Assembly: GCF_001571285.1 (NCBI RefSeq)
Contig: NZ_BCTM01000012.1
Location: 62,001-126,000, forward strand
From: Kluyvera cryocrescens NBRC 102467
GTDB taxonomy: Bacteria; Pseudomonadota; Gammaproteobacteria; Enterobacterales; Enterobacteriaceae
DNA: 64,000 nt
Direction of reading: 5' to 3'
Shown: in pieces, positions 9,429 to 19,075 of the stretch
How the letters are laid out: the number at the start of each line of letters is the position of its first letter
How positions within the stretch are numbered: the stretch's first letter is position 1
Notes under the pieces: generated by a model
The model's input: the letters and a program-made list of their open reading frames with translations, nothing else
Told to the model about the DNA's origin: nothing
Databases searched by the model: none
Position numbers and translations under genes: made by a program

Positions 9429-11819
9429 TTAGCGTTTTGCCTGCCAGATACGTTTTTGATAATCGCGGATAGAGCGATCGGAGCTGAACATGCCGCAGCG
9501 CGCGGTATTCAGGATAGCGGCACGCGTCCAGGCTTCCTGGTCACGGTACAGCACATCAACCTGCTTCTGCGCTTCCACATAGGCGGCAAAGTCAGCCATG
9601 ACCAGATACGGATCGCCGCCCTGCTTACCGATGCTGTGCAGCATCTGGTCAAACGCGTGTTTGTCGCCGTCGCTATATTTTCCACTTTCCAGTTCTTTCA
9701 ACACCGCATCCAACTGCTTATCGGCTTTACGCCATTTCAGCGGATCGTAGCCTTTCGCCTTCAGTGCTTTCACCTGCTCAACGGTATGACCGAAGATAAA
9801 GATATTTTCATCACCCACCTGCTCGGCGATTTCCACGTTCGCACCATCCAGCGTACCAACGGTCAGCGCGCCGTTCAGCGCCAGCTTCATGTTGCCGGTA
9901 CCGGAGGCCTCTTTGCCCGCGGTGGAAATCTGCTCGGACACATCTGCCGCCGGGATCAGCATCTCCGCCGCTGACACGCAGTAATCCGGCAGGAACACCA
10001 CCTTCAGCTTATCGCCTACTTTCGGATCGTTGTTCACCGCTTCGGCAACTTTGTTGATCGCCAGAATGATGTTTTTCGCCAGGTAATAGCCCGGAGCCGC
10101 TTTCGCGCCAAACAGGAACACGCGCGGTACGCGGTCAGCCTGCGGGTTCTCACGAATTTCTTTATACAGCGCCAGAATATGCAGCAGGTTCAGGTGCTGA
10201 CGTTTGTATTCGTGCAGGCGTTTGATCTGAATATCAAAAATGGCGTTAGTGGTGATCTCGATACCGGTACGCGCTTTGATAAATTTCACCAGACGCTGCT
10301 TGTTCGCCAATTTGATTTCGCGGTATTGCTGGCGGAATTTGGCATCGTCAGCATATTTTTCCAGATGGATCAGCTGATCGAGGTCGTTGGCCCACTCTTT
10401 CTTCAGCGATTTATCGAGCAACGCCGCCAGCGCAGGGTTGCACTGTTTGATCCAGCGACGTGGGGTAATACCGTTGGTCACGTTATGGAACTTGTTCGGC
10501 CACAGCTGGTGATATTCCGGGAACAGATCCTTCACCACCAAATCCGAGTGCAGCGCCGCGACGCCGTTGACCGCAAAGCCGCTGACGACACACATATTCG
10601 CCATCCGCACCTGCTTGTTATGCACCACGGCCAGCTTCGCCCAGACCGCGTCATCACCCGGCCAGGTTTTGTCGACCAGCTTTTTAAAGCGGGCATTGAT
10701 TTCATTGATAATCTGCATGTGGCGCGGCAGCAGCGCTTTAATCAGTTTTTCATCCCAGCATTCCAGCGCTTCCGGCATCAACGTATGGTTGGTGTAGGCG
10801 AAGGTCTTGCTGGTGATGGCCCAGGCGTCGTCCCAGCTCAGCTGATGCTCATCAATCAGCACGCGCAGCAGTTCTGGAATCGCGATAGTTGGGTGGGTAT
10901 CGTTGAGCTGAATGACCTCAAAATCGGCCAGTTCGTGCAGCTTACGCCCTGCCAGATGGTGGCGGCGCAGAATATCCGCAACCGAACAGGCGCACTGGAA
11001 GTACTGCTGCATCAGACGCAGCTTTTTACCCGCGGTATGGTTATCGTTCGGGTAGAGAACTTTGGTCAGTTTTTCAGCATCGATGCCCTGCTGCTCTGCG
11101 CGCAGGAAATCGCCATCGTTGAATTTAGTCAGGTTAAATGGATGCGCGTGGGTCGCTTGCCACAAACGCAGCGGTTGCGCTACGCCGTTACGATAGCCCA
11201 GCACCGGCAGATCCCAGGCTTCACCGGTAATGGTAAATGCTGGCTGCCATTCTCCTTTCACCACTTTCCCGCCAATGCCGACCTGCACGTCCAGCGCGGC
11301 ATTGTGACGGAACCACGGATAGCTACCGCGCTTCCAGTCATCCGGCGCTTCCATCTGATGGCCGTCGTTGAAGGACTGACGGAACAGGCCGTACTGGTAG
11401 TTAAGACCGTAGCCAGTAGCCGACTGACCAACGGTCGCCATGGAATCAAGGAAGCATGCCGCCAGACGCCCCAGACCACCGTTACCTAACGCCGGGTCGG
11501 TCTCTTCTTCCAGCAGGTCAGTCAGATTGATGTTATAGCCTTTCAGCGCCTCGCTAACCCCTTCGTACCAGCCAAGGTTGAGCAAGTTGTTGCCGGTCAG
11601 ACGGCCAATCAGGAACTCCATGGAAATGTAGTTCACGTGGCGCTGGTTCTTTTCCGGCTTTGCGACCGGCTGTGCAGAAAGCTGCTCCGCCAGTGCGCCG
11701 CTCACAGCCTGCCACCACTGGTGAGACGTCATTTCGGAAGCGGCCTGTAGGCCAAAGCGCTGCCACTGACGCGTCAGGGCAGCCTGGAATGAATCGTGAT
11801 TAAAAGTAGGCTGTGACAT
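9429..11819 (-). CDS. malP: MalP, maltodextrin phosphorylase
   Basis: A 796-residue glycosyltransferase family 35 enzyme (E. coli 797) that phosphorolyses maltodextrins to glucose-1-phosphate. The pyridoxal-phosphate lysine lies in [14 protein letters not shown]. Other family stretches are present, such as [17 protein letters not shown] and [13 protein letters not shown]-like [12 protein letters not shown]. It is a paralogue of glgP at 20-23 kb. It heads malPQ and is divergent from malT, with MalT boxes in the spacer. Confidence 0.97.
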   Translation of the reverse strand: MSQPTFNHDSFQAALTRQWQRFGLQAASEMTSHQWWQAVSGALAEQLSAQPVAKPEKNQRHVNYISMEFLIGRLTGNNLLNLGWYEGVSEALKGYNINLTDLLEEETDPALGNGGLGRLAACFLDSMATVGQSATGYGLNYQYGLFRQSFNDGHQMEAPDDWKRGSYPWFRHNAALDVQVGIGGKVVKGEWQPAFTITGEAWDLPVLGYRNGVAQPLRLWQATHAHPFNLTKFNDGDFLRAEQQGIDAEKLTKVLYPNDNHTAGKKLRLMQQYFQCACSVADILRRHHLAGRKLHELADFEVIQLNDTHPTIAIPELLRVLIDEHQLSWDDAWAITSKTFAYTNHTLMPEALECWDEKLIKALLPRHMQIINEINARFKKLVDKTWPGDDAVWAKLAVVHNKQVRMANMCVVSGFAVNGVAALHSDLVVKDLFPEYHQLWPNKFHNVTNGITPRRWIKQCNPALAALLDKSLKKEWANDLDQLIHLEKYADDAKFRQQYREIKLANKQRLVKFIKARTGIEITTNAIFDIQIKRLHEYKRQHLNLLHILALYKEIRENPQADRVPRVFLFGAKAAPGYYLAKNIILAINKVAEAVNNDPKVGDKLKVVFLPDYCVSAAEMLIPAADVSEQISTAGKEASGTGNMKLALNGALTVGTLDGANVEIAEQVGDENIFIFGHTVEQVKALKAKGYDPLKWRKADKQLDAVLKELESGKYSDGDKHAFDQMLHSIGKQGGDPYLVMADFAAYVEAQKQVDVLYRDQEAWTRAAILNTARCGMFSSDRSIRDYQKRIWQAKR

Positions 11820-12440
11820 AGCGAATTAGAATCCTTTTTACATAAACATTAGCGCTAGTGTGCCGGGCTGATTGCGCGACTTCCTCCTCCTGTCCTGGAT
11901 TAGCCGGGGAGGAGTCGCAGGGATGAGCGAAAAGTGTGATCTTCGCCACTATAACGTTAGCCGCCAGCGGCGAAATCGCACACTTTTCAGCCAACTCCAC
12001 GCCCGGTTTATCCCGACAAGTGTCAGGGATTTCGCCAACACGATCTCCGCGCCAGCTCATAAAATGAAATGGCGTTTTGTAATGAATATGAAAATAAGGA
12101 AACTATTTTTCAATGCAAATAAGCAACAATTTAATACGTATTGTTTCTACGGAAAATGAACTGGAATGAAACAGACTTAAAGGACTTTTATTCTGGTTAT
12201 TGCCGAAAACTTATTTCATTTGTAACTATAAACAGTTACGGAACTCAGCATTTTCGCACCTTGCAAGCCATAATACGAAGTTGGCATTAAATATAAAAAA
12301 TTGTGACATATAGCAAATTCGCAAGCATCAAAACAGGACATAACTTGCAATACATAGCTATTTGACCGACCTTTGTATGGATTAATTACGAAGCGCAAAA
12401 AAAATCTCGTTTTCCAATCCTCACAGTGAAGTGATTAGCT
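11820..12440. promoter_or_regulatory. malP-malT divergent regulatory region
   Basis: A 621-base gap without a convincing gene. On the malP side are copies of the MalT core GGRKGA: GGAGGA at 11908-11913, GGATGA at 11921-11926, and TCCTCC (minus-strand GGAGGA) at 11882-11887 and 11885-11890. A 9-bp inverted repeat AAAAGTGTG (11930-11938) / CACACTTTT (11979-11987) follows. On the malT side is a CRP site. The middle part (about 12060-12300) is AT-rich and I see nothing else in it. Confidence 0.75.
12299..12320 (+). promoter_or_regulatory. CRP site upstream of malT
   Basis: The sequence has the core TGTGACATATAGCAAA, very close to the known CRP site of the E. coli malT promoter (TGTGACACAGTGCAAA). 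It lies about 120 bases before the malT start. Catabolite control of malT through CRP is established in E. coli; occupancy here is inferred. Confidence 0.75.
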
Positions 12441-15146
12441 ATGTTGATTCCGTCAAAACTAAGTCGACCAGTCCGTCTCGAACACACGGTGATTCGTGAG
12501 CGGTTATTAGCGAAACTTTCAGGCGCGAACAATTATCGTCTGGCGCTGATAACCAGTCCGGCTGGCTATGGAAAGACTACGCTCGTGTCACAATGGGCGG
12601 CAGGGATGAGCGATCTCGGTTGGTATTCGCTTGATGAAGGCGATAACCAGCAGGAGCGATTTGCCAGCTACCTGATCGCCGCGATTCAGCAGGCGACAGG
12701 GGGTCATTGCGAGGCCAGCGAGAACATGGTGCAAAAGCGCCAATACGCTAGCCTGAGCTCCCTTTTCTCTCAGCTTTTCATTGAACTCAGCGAATGGCAG
12801 CGTCCGCTCTATTTGGTCATTGATGACTACCACCTGATCACCAACCCGGTGATCCACGATGCCATGCGCTTTTTCCTACGGCATCAGCCGGAAAACCTCA
12901 CATTGGTCGTCCTGTCGCGTAACCTACCGCAGTTGGGCATTGCCAACCTGCGCGTGCGCGATCAATTGCTGGAAGTAGGGAGCCAACAGCTCTCCTTCAC
13001 GCATGCCGAAACCAAACAATTTTTTGACTGCCGCTTAGCCTCGCCGATTGAAGTGGCGGAGAGCAGCCGTCTGTGCGACGACGTCGCCGGCTGGGCGACC
13101 GCGCTGCAGCTGATTGCGCTATCTGCCCGTCAACGCAACAACGCCACTCAACACTCTGCTCGCCGTCTGGCGGGTATTAACGCCAGCCATCTGTCCGATT
13201 ATCTGGTGGATGAAGTCCTCGATAATGTCGATCGGGAGACGCGTAACTTCCTGTTGAAAAGCTCACTGCTGCGTTCGATGAATGATTCGCTCATCGCCCG
13301 CGTGACCGGTGAAGAAAACGGCCAGATGCGTCTCGAAGAAATCGAGCGTCAGGGGCTATTTTTACAACGTATGGATAACTCCGGTGAATGGTTTAACTAC
13401 CATCCGCTGTTTTGCAGTTTCCTGCGCCAGCGCTGCCAGTGGGAACTGGCGGCCGAACTCCCTGAAATTCACCGCTCAGCTGCCGAAAGCTGGATGGCGC
13501 AAGGTTTCCCAAGCGAAGCCATTCATCACGCGCTGGCGGCGGGTGACCCGAAAATGCTGCGCGATATCTTGCTTAACCACGCCTGGGGATTGTTCCATCA
13601 TAGCGAACTGGCGCTGCTCGAAGAGTCGCTCTCCGCACTGCCATGGGAAAGCCTACTGGAGAATCCGCGTCTGGTGCTGCTACAGGCCTGGCTGATGCAA
13701 AGCCAGCATCGCTACAGCGAAGTGAATACCCTGCTGGCCCGCGCCGAGCAGGAGATGACCTCCGAAATGGATGCCTCGCTGCACGGTGATTTCAACGCCC
13801 TGCGCGCCCAGGTTGCGATTAACGATGGCGATCAGGATGAAGCGGAGCGCCTTTCCACCGTCGCGTTGGAAGAGCTACCGCTGGCCAATTTCTACAGCCG
13901 CATCGTCGCCACGTCGGTACATGGCGAAGTGCTGCACTGCAAAGGGTTGCTGAGCCAATCTATCGCCGTCATGCAGCAAACGGAACAGATGGCACGTCGC
14001 CACGATATCTGGCACTACGCGCTGTGGAGCCTTATCCAGCAGAGCGAAATTCTGTTCGCGCAGGGCTTCCTGCAGGCCGCATGGGAGTGTCAGGAGAAAG
14101 GTTTCCAGCTTATCCGCGAGCAGCATCTCGAACAGCTACCAATGCATGAGTTCCTGCTGCGCATTCGTTCACAGCTACTGTGGGCATGGGCGCGTCTCGA
14201 TGAGGCTGAAGCCGCGGCCCGCACCGGTATTGAAGTGCTCAGCGGTTTCCAGCCACAGCAGCAGCTTCAGTGTCTGACCTTACAGGTTCAGTGTTCGCTG
14301 GCGCGTGGCGATCTGGATAACGCCCGTAATCACCTCAATCGTCTGGAGAATTTGCTGGGCAACGGTGCTTATCACAGCGACTGGGTCTCTAACGCCGATA
14401 AAGTCCGGGTCATTTACTGGCAAATGGTTGGCGACAAAAAATCCGCCGCGAACTGGCTACGCCACACGCCGAAGCCGGAATTTGCCAACAACCACTTCCT
14501 GCAGGGCCAGTGGCGTAACATCGCCCGCGTACAGATTTTACTGGGTGAATTTGACTCCGCGGAAATGGTGCTCGAAGAGCTGAACGAAAACGCCCGTTCA
14601 CTGCGCCTGATGAGCGATCTCAACCGTAACCTGCTGCTGCTTAACCAACTGCACTGGCAGTCGGGTAACAAGAATGAAGCCCAGCGCGTGCTGCTGGAAG
14701 CGCTGCAGCTAGCAAACCGCACCGGGTTTATCAGCCACTTTGTGATTGAAGGTGAAGCGATGGCGCAGCAGCTGCGTCAGCTCATCCAGTTAAATACGCT
14801 GCCGGAGCTGGATCAGCACCGCGCCCAGCGCATTCTGCGTGAGATTAACCAGCATCACCGCCACAAATTTGCCCACTTTGATGAAAGCTTCGTCGAGCGC
14901 CTGCTCAACCACCCGGAAGTGCCAGAGCTTATCCGTACCAGCCCGCTCACTCAGCGCGAATGGCAGGTGCTGGGGCTTATCTATTCCGGTTATAGCAATG
15001 AGCAAATTGCCGGCGAGCTGGATGTGGCGGCAACCACCATCAAAACGCATATTCGTAACCTGTATCAGAAACTCGGAGTGGCGCATCGTCAGGATGCCGT
15101 ACTGCATGCGCAGAACCTGCTGAAGATGATGGGTTACGGGGTCTAA
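12441..15146 (+). CDS. malT: MalT, ATP-dependent transcriptional activator of the maltose regulon
   Basis: A 901-residue STAND/LuxR-type activator, the same length as E. coli MalT. It shows an N-terminal NTPase with P-loop SPAGYGKTT (39-47) and Walker B LVIDDYH, a middle helical repeat sensor domain that binds maltotriose, and a C-terminal LuxR helix-turn-helix ([31 protein letters not shown] and following). It activates malPQ, which is divergent here, and other mal operons. The start at 12441 gives the typical [23 protein letters not shown]-terminus. A CRP site lies upstream. Confidence 0.97.
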   Translation: MLIPSKLSRPVRLEHTVIRERLLAKLSGANNYRLALITSPAGYGKTTLVSQWAAGMSDLGWYSLDEGDNQQERFASYLIAAIQQATGGHCEASENMVQKRQYASLSSLFSQLFIELSEWQRPLYLVIDDYHLITNPVIHDAMRFFLRHQPENLTLVVLSRNLPQLGIANLRVRDQLLEVGSQQLSFTHAETKQFFDCRLASPIEVAESSRLCDDVAGWATALQLIALSARQRNNATQHSARRLAGINASHLSDYLVDEVLDNVDRETRNFLLKSSLLRSMNDSLIARVTGEENGQMRLEEIERQGLFLQRMDNSGEWFNYHPLFCSFLRQRCQWELAAELPEIHRSAAESWMAQGFPSEAIHHALAAGDPKMLRDILLNHAWGLFHHSELALLEESLSALPWESLLENPRLVLLQAWLMQSQHRYSEVNTLLARAEQEMTSEMDASLHGDFNALRAQVAINDGDQDEAERLSTVALEELPLANFYSRIVATSVHGEVLHCKGLLSQSIAVMQQTEQMARRHDIWHYALWSLIQQSEILFAQGFLQAAWECQEKGFQLIREQHLEQLPMHEFLLRIRSQLLWAWARLDEAEAAARTGIEVLSGFQPQQQLQCLTLQVQCSLARGDLDNARNHLNRLENLLGNGAYHSDWVSNADKVRVIYWQMVGDKKSAANWLRHTPKPEFANNHFLQGQWRNIARVQILLGEFDSAEMVLEELNENARSLRLMSDLNRNLLLLNQLHWQSGNKNEAQRVLLEALQLANRTGFISHFVIEGEAMAQQLRQLIQLNTLPELDQHRAQRILREINQHHRHKFAHFDESFVERLLNHPEVPELIRTSPLTQREWQVLGLIYSGYSNEQIAGELDVAATTIKTHIRNLYQKLGVAHRQDAVLHAQNLLKMMGYGV

Positions 15147-15168
15147 TCGCCACAGCGTTCGTCCTCAT

Positions 15169-15202
15169 ATCAGGCCTGTTTGCCCTAAGCGACAGGCCTG
15201 AT
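15169..15202 (+). terminator. palindromic stem-loop after malT
   Basis: ATCAGGCCTGT (15169-15179) and ACAGGCCTGAT (15192-15202) form a perfect 11-bp stem 22 bases after the malT stop. It is followed by a pyrimidine-rich stretch (CCCCTCCCCCCTTTTATT) rather than a pure U run. A transcription terminator or a REP-like unit are both possible. Confidence 0.6.
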
Positions 15203-15372
15203 AAGCCCCTCCCCCCTTTTATTCCCCCCCTGCCGATGAATGACAAAGAGATAGCTGCGTCACAATAGAGAATTAACATAACCACAAAGTGAAAAATTAG
15301 AATACTCAGGTTCACCGCCACCTTTTATAAATGATGTCGTATGTTGGCACGTAATAATAAAAAGGTGACCCT

Positions 15373-16740
15373 ATGTCGGCATTAACCGGAAAAATCAGTA
15401 ATAAAGAGAAGTTTGGTTTTGGTTTGGGCGATGCCGCAAGCCACATCGTATTTGATTCTTCAGTTGCTATTCTTGCTTATTTTTATACGAATATTTATGG
15501 CTTACCCCCGGCGGTTATGGGGACATTATTTTTAGTCGTCAGGGTATTGGATGCTATTACCGATCCGATTATGGGAGCCATCGCCGATCAGACCAAAAGC
15601 CGCTGGGGTCGTTTCCGCCCATGGTTATTAATTATCTGTGTTCCGTTTGCCGTCAGCTGTGTGCTGGTATATTCCACACCAAACTTCGAACAAACAGGAA
15701 AAATTGTTTACGCTGTTGTTGCCTATATATTTATGACCCTAATGTATACGGCAATTAATATTCCTTACTGCTCGTTGGGTGCCGCAATTACCGCTGACCC
15801 GAAAGAAAATCTGTCCCTGCAATCCTGGCGTTTTGCCGTTGCGCCGATTGGCGGAGCGATGGGTACCGCGCTGATTCTGCCATTGGCCGACCTCATCGCA
15901 CCGGGTGATAGAGCAACCGGCATGCAGTGGGCCATGGGCATTTTCGGGGCCATCGGCTGTATTATGTTCTTGATTTGCTTTATGACCACCCGCGAACGTA
16001 TTACGCCGGTAAAAGAAGAGAATCTGAACATTTTACGCGATGTGCGTATCTTGATGAAAAACGATCAGTGGCGCGTGCTGTCGATATATAACCTGGCCAT
16101 GCTCTGCGGCGTCGTGGTGCGCGGCAGCCTGTTGGTCTATTTTGTTCAATATATTCTTCAGCAGGGCAGCAGTATTATTTCGCTGTTTATGCTGGCGACC
16201 ACCGTTGCCGCCGTCGTGGGGAGCCTGATGGCTAAACAGGTGGGGTCATGGATGTGTAAAATCCGCGCCTCGGTGTGGGTGAATATCCTCAGCGCATTAT
16301 TTGGCTTAGCATTCCTGATACTGCCGTCAGATTATTGGATCCCCGCATTTATCGTTCACATCATTCTCAATATCCTGCAGGGGATTAACGCACCGCTGCA
16401 ATGGTCAATGATCACCGATGCCAATAACTATGGCGAGTGGAAAACCCAGCGCCGTATAACCGGTATGAACGTGGCGGCCAACATTTTCATTATCAAACTG
16501 GGCGTGGCTATCGGTGGCGCGCTGACCGGTTGGGGGCTCGCGTTTTACGGCTATCAGGCCGGCGTTGAACAGCAATCAGCGGAAGCTATTCGCGGGGTGT
16601 TAATCCTGTTTACGGTCCTGCCGGCTATCTTCTACCTGATTACTGCCATCTCAATCCGCTACTATCGCCTGACCGAAGACCGCATGAACGCTATCGTCTC
16701 CGATCTCAGCGAAGGGAAATTCCAGCAGCAGATGTCATAA
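15373..16740 (+). CDS. GPH-family (MelB/YicJ-type) sugar:cation symporter
   Basis: A 455-residue membrane protein with about 12 hydrophobic segments. It carries the glycoside-pentoside-hexuronide family signature in the first half, DAITDPIMGAIADQ followed by TKSRWGRFRPWLL, where the two aspartates are the usual cation/sugar site. It resembles YicJ, YihO and UidB more than disaccharide-specific MelB; the substrate cannot be read. A GGTGACCC sequence precedes the start. It stands alone, with no neighbouring glycosidase or isomerase, in the interval that holds rtcBA/rtcR in E. coli. A bidirectional terminator separates it from glpR. Confidence 0.85.
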   Translation: MSALTGKISNKEKFGFGLGDAASHIVFDSSVAILAYFYTNIYGLPPAVMGTLFLVVRVLDAITDPIMGAIADQTKSRWGRFRPWLLIICVPFAVSCVLVYSTPNFEQTGKIVYAVVAYIFMTLMYTAINIPYCSLGAAITADPKENLSLQSWRFAVAPIGGAMGTALILPLADLIAPGDRATGMQWAMGIFGAIGCIMFLICFMTTRERITPVKEENLNILRDVRILMKNDQWRVLSIYNLAMLCGVVVRGSLLVYFVQYILQQGSSIISLFMLATTVAAVVGSLMAKQVGSWMCKIRASVWVNILSALFGLAFLILPSDYWIPAFIVHIILNILQGINAPLQWSMITDANNYGEWKTQRRITGMNVAANIFIIKLGVAIGGALTGWGLAFYGYQAGVEQQSAEAIRGVLILFTVLPAIFYLITAISIRYYRLTEDRMNAIVSDLSEGKFQQQMS

Positions 16741-16781
16741 AACCAGCACGGCCTCTCCGGGAGGCCGCGTCTAACGGCAAT

Positions 16782-16810
16782 AAAAAGGGCGCTGCATTCA
16801 GCGCCCTTTT
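16782..16810. terminator. bidirectional terminator between GPH transporter and glpR
   Basis: AAAAGGGCGCTG pairs perfectly with CAGCGCCCTTTT around a four-base CATT loop. A and T runs are included in both arms, so it can stop transcription from either side. A smaller hairpin GGCCTC/GAGGCC lies just before it (about 16749-16767). Confidence 0.92.
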
Positions 16811-16811
16811 C

Positions 16812-17570
16812 TTAGCACAGCTCCAGCTGTACCTCATTTTCGGCGATCACCTGCATCACCCCTGGCGGCGGCAGCACGTCGGTATACACTGCATCGACCA
16901 TGCTGATGCTGCCCATATTCACCATGGCGTTACGACCAAACTTAGAATGGTCGACCACCAGAATCACGTGGCGGGAGTTGTCGATAATGGCGCGCTTGGT
17001 ACGCACCTCATGGTAATCAAACTCCAGCAGCGAACCGTCGCTATCGATACCGCTGATCCCCAGGATGCCGTAGTCGAGACGGAACTGAGAAATGAAATCC
17101 AGCGTCGCCTCGCCAATGATACCGCCATCCCGGCTGCGAAGTTCTCCACCCGCCAGAATAATGCGAAAATCCTCTTTCACCATCAACGTGTTGGCGACAT
17201 TCAGATTGTTAGTCACGATCCGCAGATCGCTGTGGTTCAACAGGGCATGCGCCACGGCTTCCGGCGTGGTGCCAATGTCGATAAACAGCGCGGAGCCGTT
17301 GGGGATCTGGCTGGCGACCTTGTGCGCAATGCGCTCTTTCTCCGCCGTTTGCGTCGCTTTACGGTCATGCCACGGCGTATTCACCGAACTTGATGGCAGC
17401 GCGGCACCGCCGTGGTGGCGCAGAATTTTTTTCTGGTCAGCAAGATCGTTCAAATCACGGCGAATCGTCTGCGGACTGACGGAAAAGTGCTCCACCAGCT
17501 CTTCCGTGCTGACGTAACCCTGTAGTTTTACCAGCTCGATTATCGCGTCATGACGTTGTGTTTGTTTCAT
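16812..17570 (-). CDS. glpR: GlpR, glycerol-3-phosphate regulon repressor
   Basis: A 252-residue DeoR-family repressor, full length as in functional E. coli GlpR. The N-terminal winged helix shows VSTEELVEHFSVSPQTIRRDLNDL. The C-terminal effector domain has the DeoR features DIGTTPEAVAHAL and RTKRAIIDNSRH. It releases glp operators on binding glycerol-3-phosphate. It is last in a glpE-glpG-glpR minus-strand group, 17 bases after glpG. Operator-like sequences are visible before glpD. Confidence 0.97.
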   Translation of the reverse strand: MKQTQRHDAIIELVKLQGYVSTEELVEHFSVSPQTIRRDLNDLADQKKILRHHGGAALPSSSVNTPWHDRKATQTAEKERIAHKVASQIPNGSALFIDIGTTPEAVAHALLNHSDLRIVTNNLNVANTLMVKEDFRIILAGGELRSRDGGIIGEATLDFISQFRLDYGILGISGIDSDGSLLEFDYHEVRTKRAIIDNSRHVILVVDHSKFGRNAMVNMGSISMVDAVYTDVLPPPGVMQVIAENEVQLELC

Positions 17571-17587
17571 GATAAATCCCTGGAAAA

Positions 17588-18418
17588 TTATGCTCGTTTT
17601 CGCACATTCTGCGTATCGACGAAGGCCATTGCCAGCCCAATCACCAGCCCGGTGATGTGCGCGCCGTTCGCAATCGACATCCCAAATACATTAAACCATC
17701 CGGCCACCAGCCAAATCAGCGAGAACATCATCAGCCCACGCGGCAGGAAAATACCGCTTTGTGGATCACGTTCACCGCGCAGCCAGGCATAACCCATCAG
17801 GGCATAAACCACGCCAGAAAGACCGCCAAACCATGGGCCGCTAAACTGGTGCTGCATAAAACCGCTCAGCAGCGCGCTGATGAGCGTAATTACCACCAGC
17901 TTACCGCTACCGATACGCTTTTCTATCGCACCGCCAAGGTACCACCACCATAGCAGGTTAAAGAGGATATGAATGAAGGAGAAATGCATTAAAGCATGGG
18001 TAAAGTAGCGCCAGGCTTCAAATTTCAGCGAATCATCGTACGGCCACGCCAGCATCAGCATGACAGGCTGATCGCCCACCACGCTCATCAGAATAAACAC
18101 CAGTATGCAGGCCACCATGATGCTCATGGTCACCGGGCCCGCCCCGGCTTTCAGCGTCTCCAGGAAGGGGAAACGGCGGTAGTGCAATCCACTGTTGGTT
18201 TGCCCGGACTGCCAGCTCGCCGCCAGATAGCGTGGGTCGGCAGGATTGGCGAGAAATTGCTCCAGTTCAGCCCGGACGCGGGCCTCCTGCGAGGCATCGG
18301 AAAGCCAGACATCGCTACGCTCATGCTGCTGGATAGTCAGAATAACGCCCTGCGTCGCCATATAGTCTACAAAGGCCTGAGCCACGCGAGGGTTGGTAAA
18401 AGAGGTGATCATCAACAT
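17588..18418 (-). CDS. glpG: GlpG, rhomboid intramembrane serine protease
   Basis: A 276-residue rhomboid protease, identical in length to E. coli GlpG. The start at 18418 ([12 protein letters not shown]) is preferred over an upstream in-frame start because it restores the family N-terminus. There is a cytoplasmic N-domain followed by six membrane segments. The catalytic dyad is Ser201 in [13 protein letters not shown] and His254 in NGAHITGL, and the L1 loop carries [10 protein letters not shown]. It cleaves orphan or misfolded membrane proteins within the bilayer. It lies between glpE and glpR. Confidence 0.96.
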   Translation of the reverse strand: MLMITSFTNPRVAQAFVDYMATQGVILTIQQHERSDVWLSDASQEARVRAELEQFLANPADPRYLAASWQSGQTNSGLHYRRFPFLETLKAGAGPVTMSIMVACILVFILMSVVGDQPVMLMLAWPYDDSLKFEAWRYFTHALMHFSFIHILFNLLWWWYLGGAIEKRIGSGKLVVITLISALLSGFMQHQFSGPWFGGLSGVVYALMGYAWLRGERDPQSGIFLPRGLMMFSLIWLVAGWFNVFGMSIANGAHITGLVIGLAMAFVDTQNVRKRA

Positions 18419-18544
18419 ACAGCAGGTCGCTTCTATTCCACACAAAAGAGGACAGTATATACCCAAACCCTGACGGATAGGTTGCAACGCGACACTATCA
18501 CCGCCTATTAACAGGCGGTGTAAGGGCTAAATGGCGCTACGGCG

Positions 18545-18874
18545 TTAAATTACCGTGTGTTCAACCTCTGCCGGGAAGTGGCGATGCCAGGCATCAAAGC
18601 CGCCGTCCACGCTGTACACCTGATCGTAACCCTGCTGAAGCAGATACTGAGCCGCACCTTTACTGCTGTTACCGTGATAGCACATCACCATGACCGGTGT
18701 TTCAAAGTCGTTATCGCGCATAAACGCGCCCAGCGTGTCGTTCGTCAGATGAAACGCGCCCGGCGTATGGCCTACGGCATAGCTCTGTGGGTCACGAATA
18801 TCCACCAGCACAGCCGCTTTCTGCTGCAGCTTCTGGTGCGCCTGTTCTACGTTAATACATTCAAACTGATCCAT
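18545..18874 (-). CDS. glpE: GlpE, thiosulfate sulfurtransferase (rhodanese)
   Basis: A 109-residue single-domain rhodanese (E. coli 108). The persulfide-forming cysteine is Cys65 in the active loop CYHGNSS. The rhodanese N-terminal motif [15 protein letters not shown] is present. It moves sulfur from thiosulfate to cyanide or thioredoxin in vitro; its physiological partner is unsettled. It is first in the glpEGR group, divergent from glpD, with GlpR and CRP sites in the spacer. Confidence 0.96.
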   Translation of the reverse strand: MDQFECINVEQAHQKLQQKAAVLVDIRDPQSYAVGHTPGAFHLTNDTLGAFMRDNDFETPVMVMCYHGNSSKGAAQYLLQQGYDQVYSVDGGFDAWHRHFPAEVEHTVI

Positions 18875-18957
18875 GGTGCTCTCTTATCATTGTGGCAGGT
18901 GTCTTGCTGACGACATTTTACCGCCAAGTGTACGTCGTCACGCCACGTAAACGCCAA

Positions 18958-19060
18958 TATGTTATGCACATCACTCTAAAATGTTTTTTCTATGTTACCA
19001 AAAGCGCGTTTACTTGCTATTATGAGCGATATCGAACATTAATGAGCTATAACGAAAGTC
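18958..19060 (+). promoter_or_regulatory. glpD promoter with CRP site and two GlpR operators
   Basis: TGTTATGCACATCACT (about 18960-18975) fits a CRP site. TATTAT at 19018-19023 fits a -10 element. TATGAGCGATATCGAACATT (19021-19040) matches the GlpR operator consensus WATKTTCGWTAWCGAACATW closely, and AATGAGCTATAACGAAAGTC (19041-19060) is a weaker adjacent copy. Overlapping tandem operators at glpD agree with the E. coli arrangement and imply glycerol-3-phosphate induction. Confidence 0.85.
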
Positions 19061-19075
19061 CTTGAGGTAGCAATG

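Noticed and set aside
10179-11489. A 436-residue open frame opposite malP
   Set aside because: A shadow of the high-GC malP coding frame; composition is His/Gln/Arg-rich and no domain is recognisable.
11872-12398. Short open frames in the malP-malT spacer on both strands
   Set aside because: They overlap the MalT boxes and AT-rich promoter sequence, lack good ribosome sites and show no protein-like pattern.
16812-17570. Possible frameshift in glpR, as in some E. coli K-12 strains
   Set aside because: The frame is intact for all 252 residues with both domains complete.
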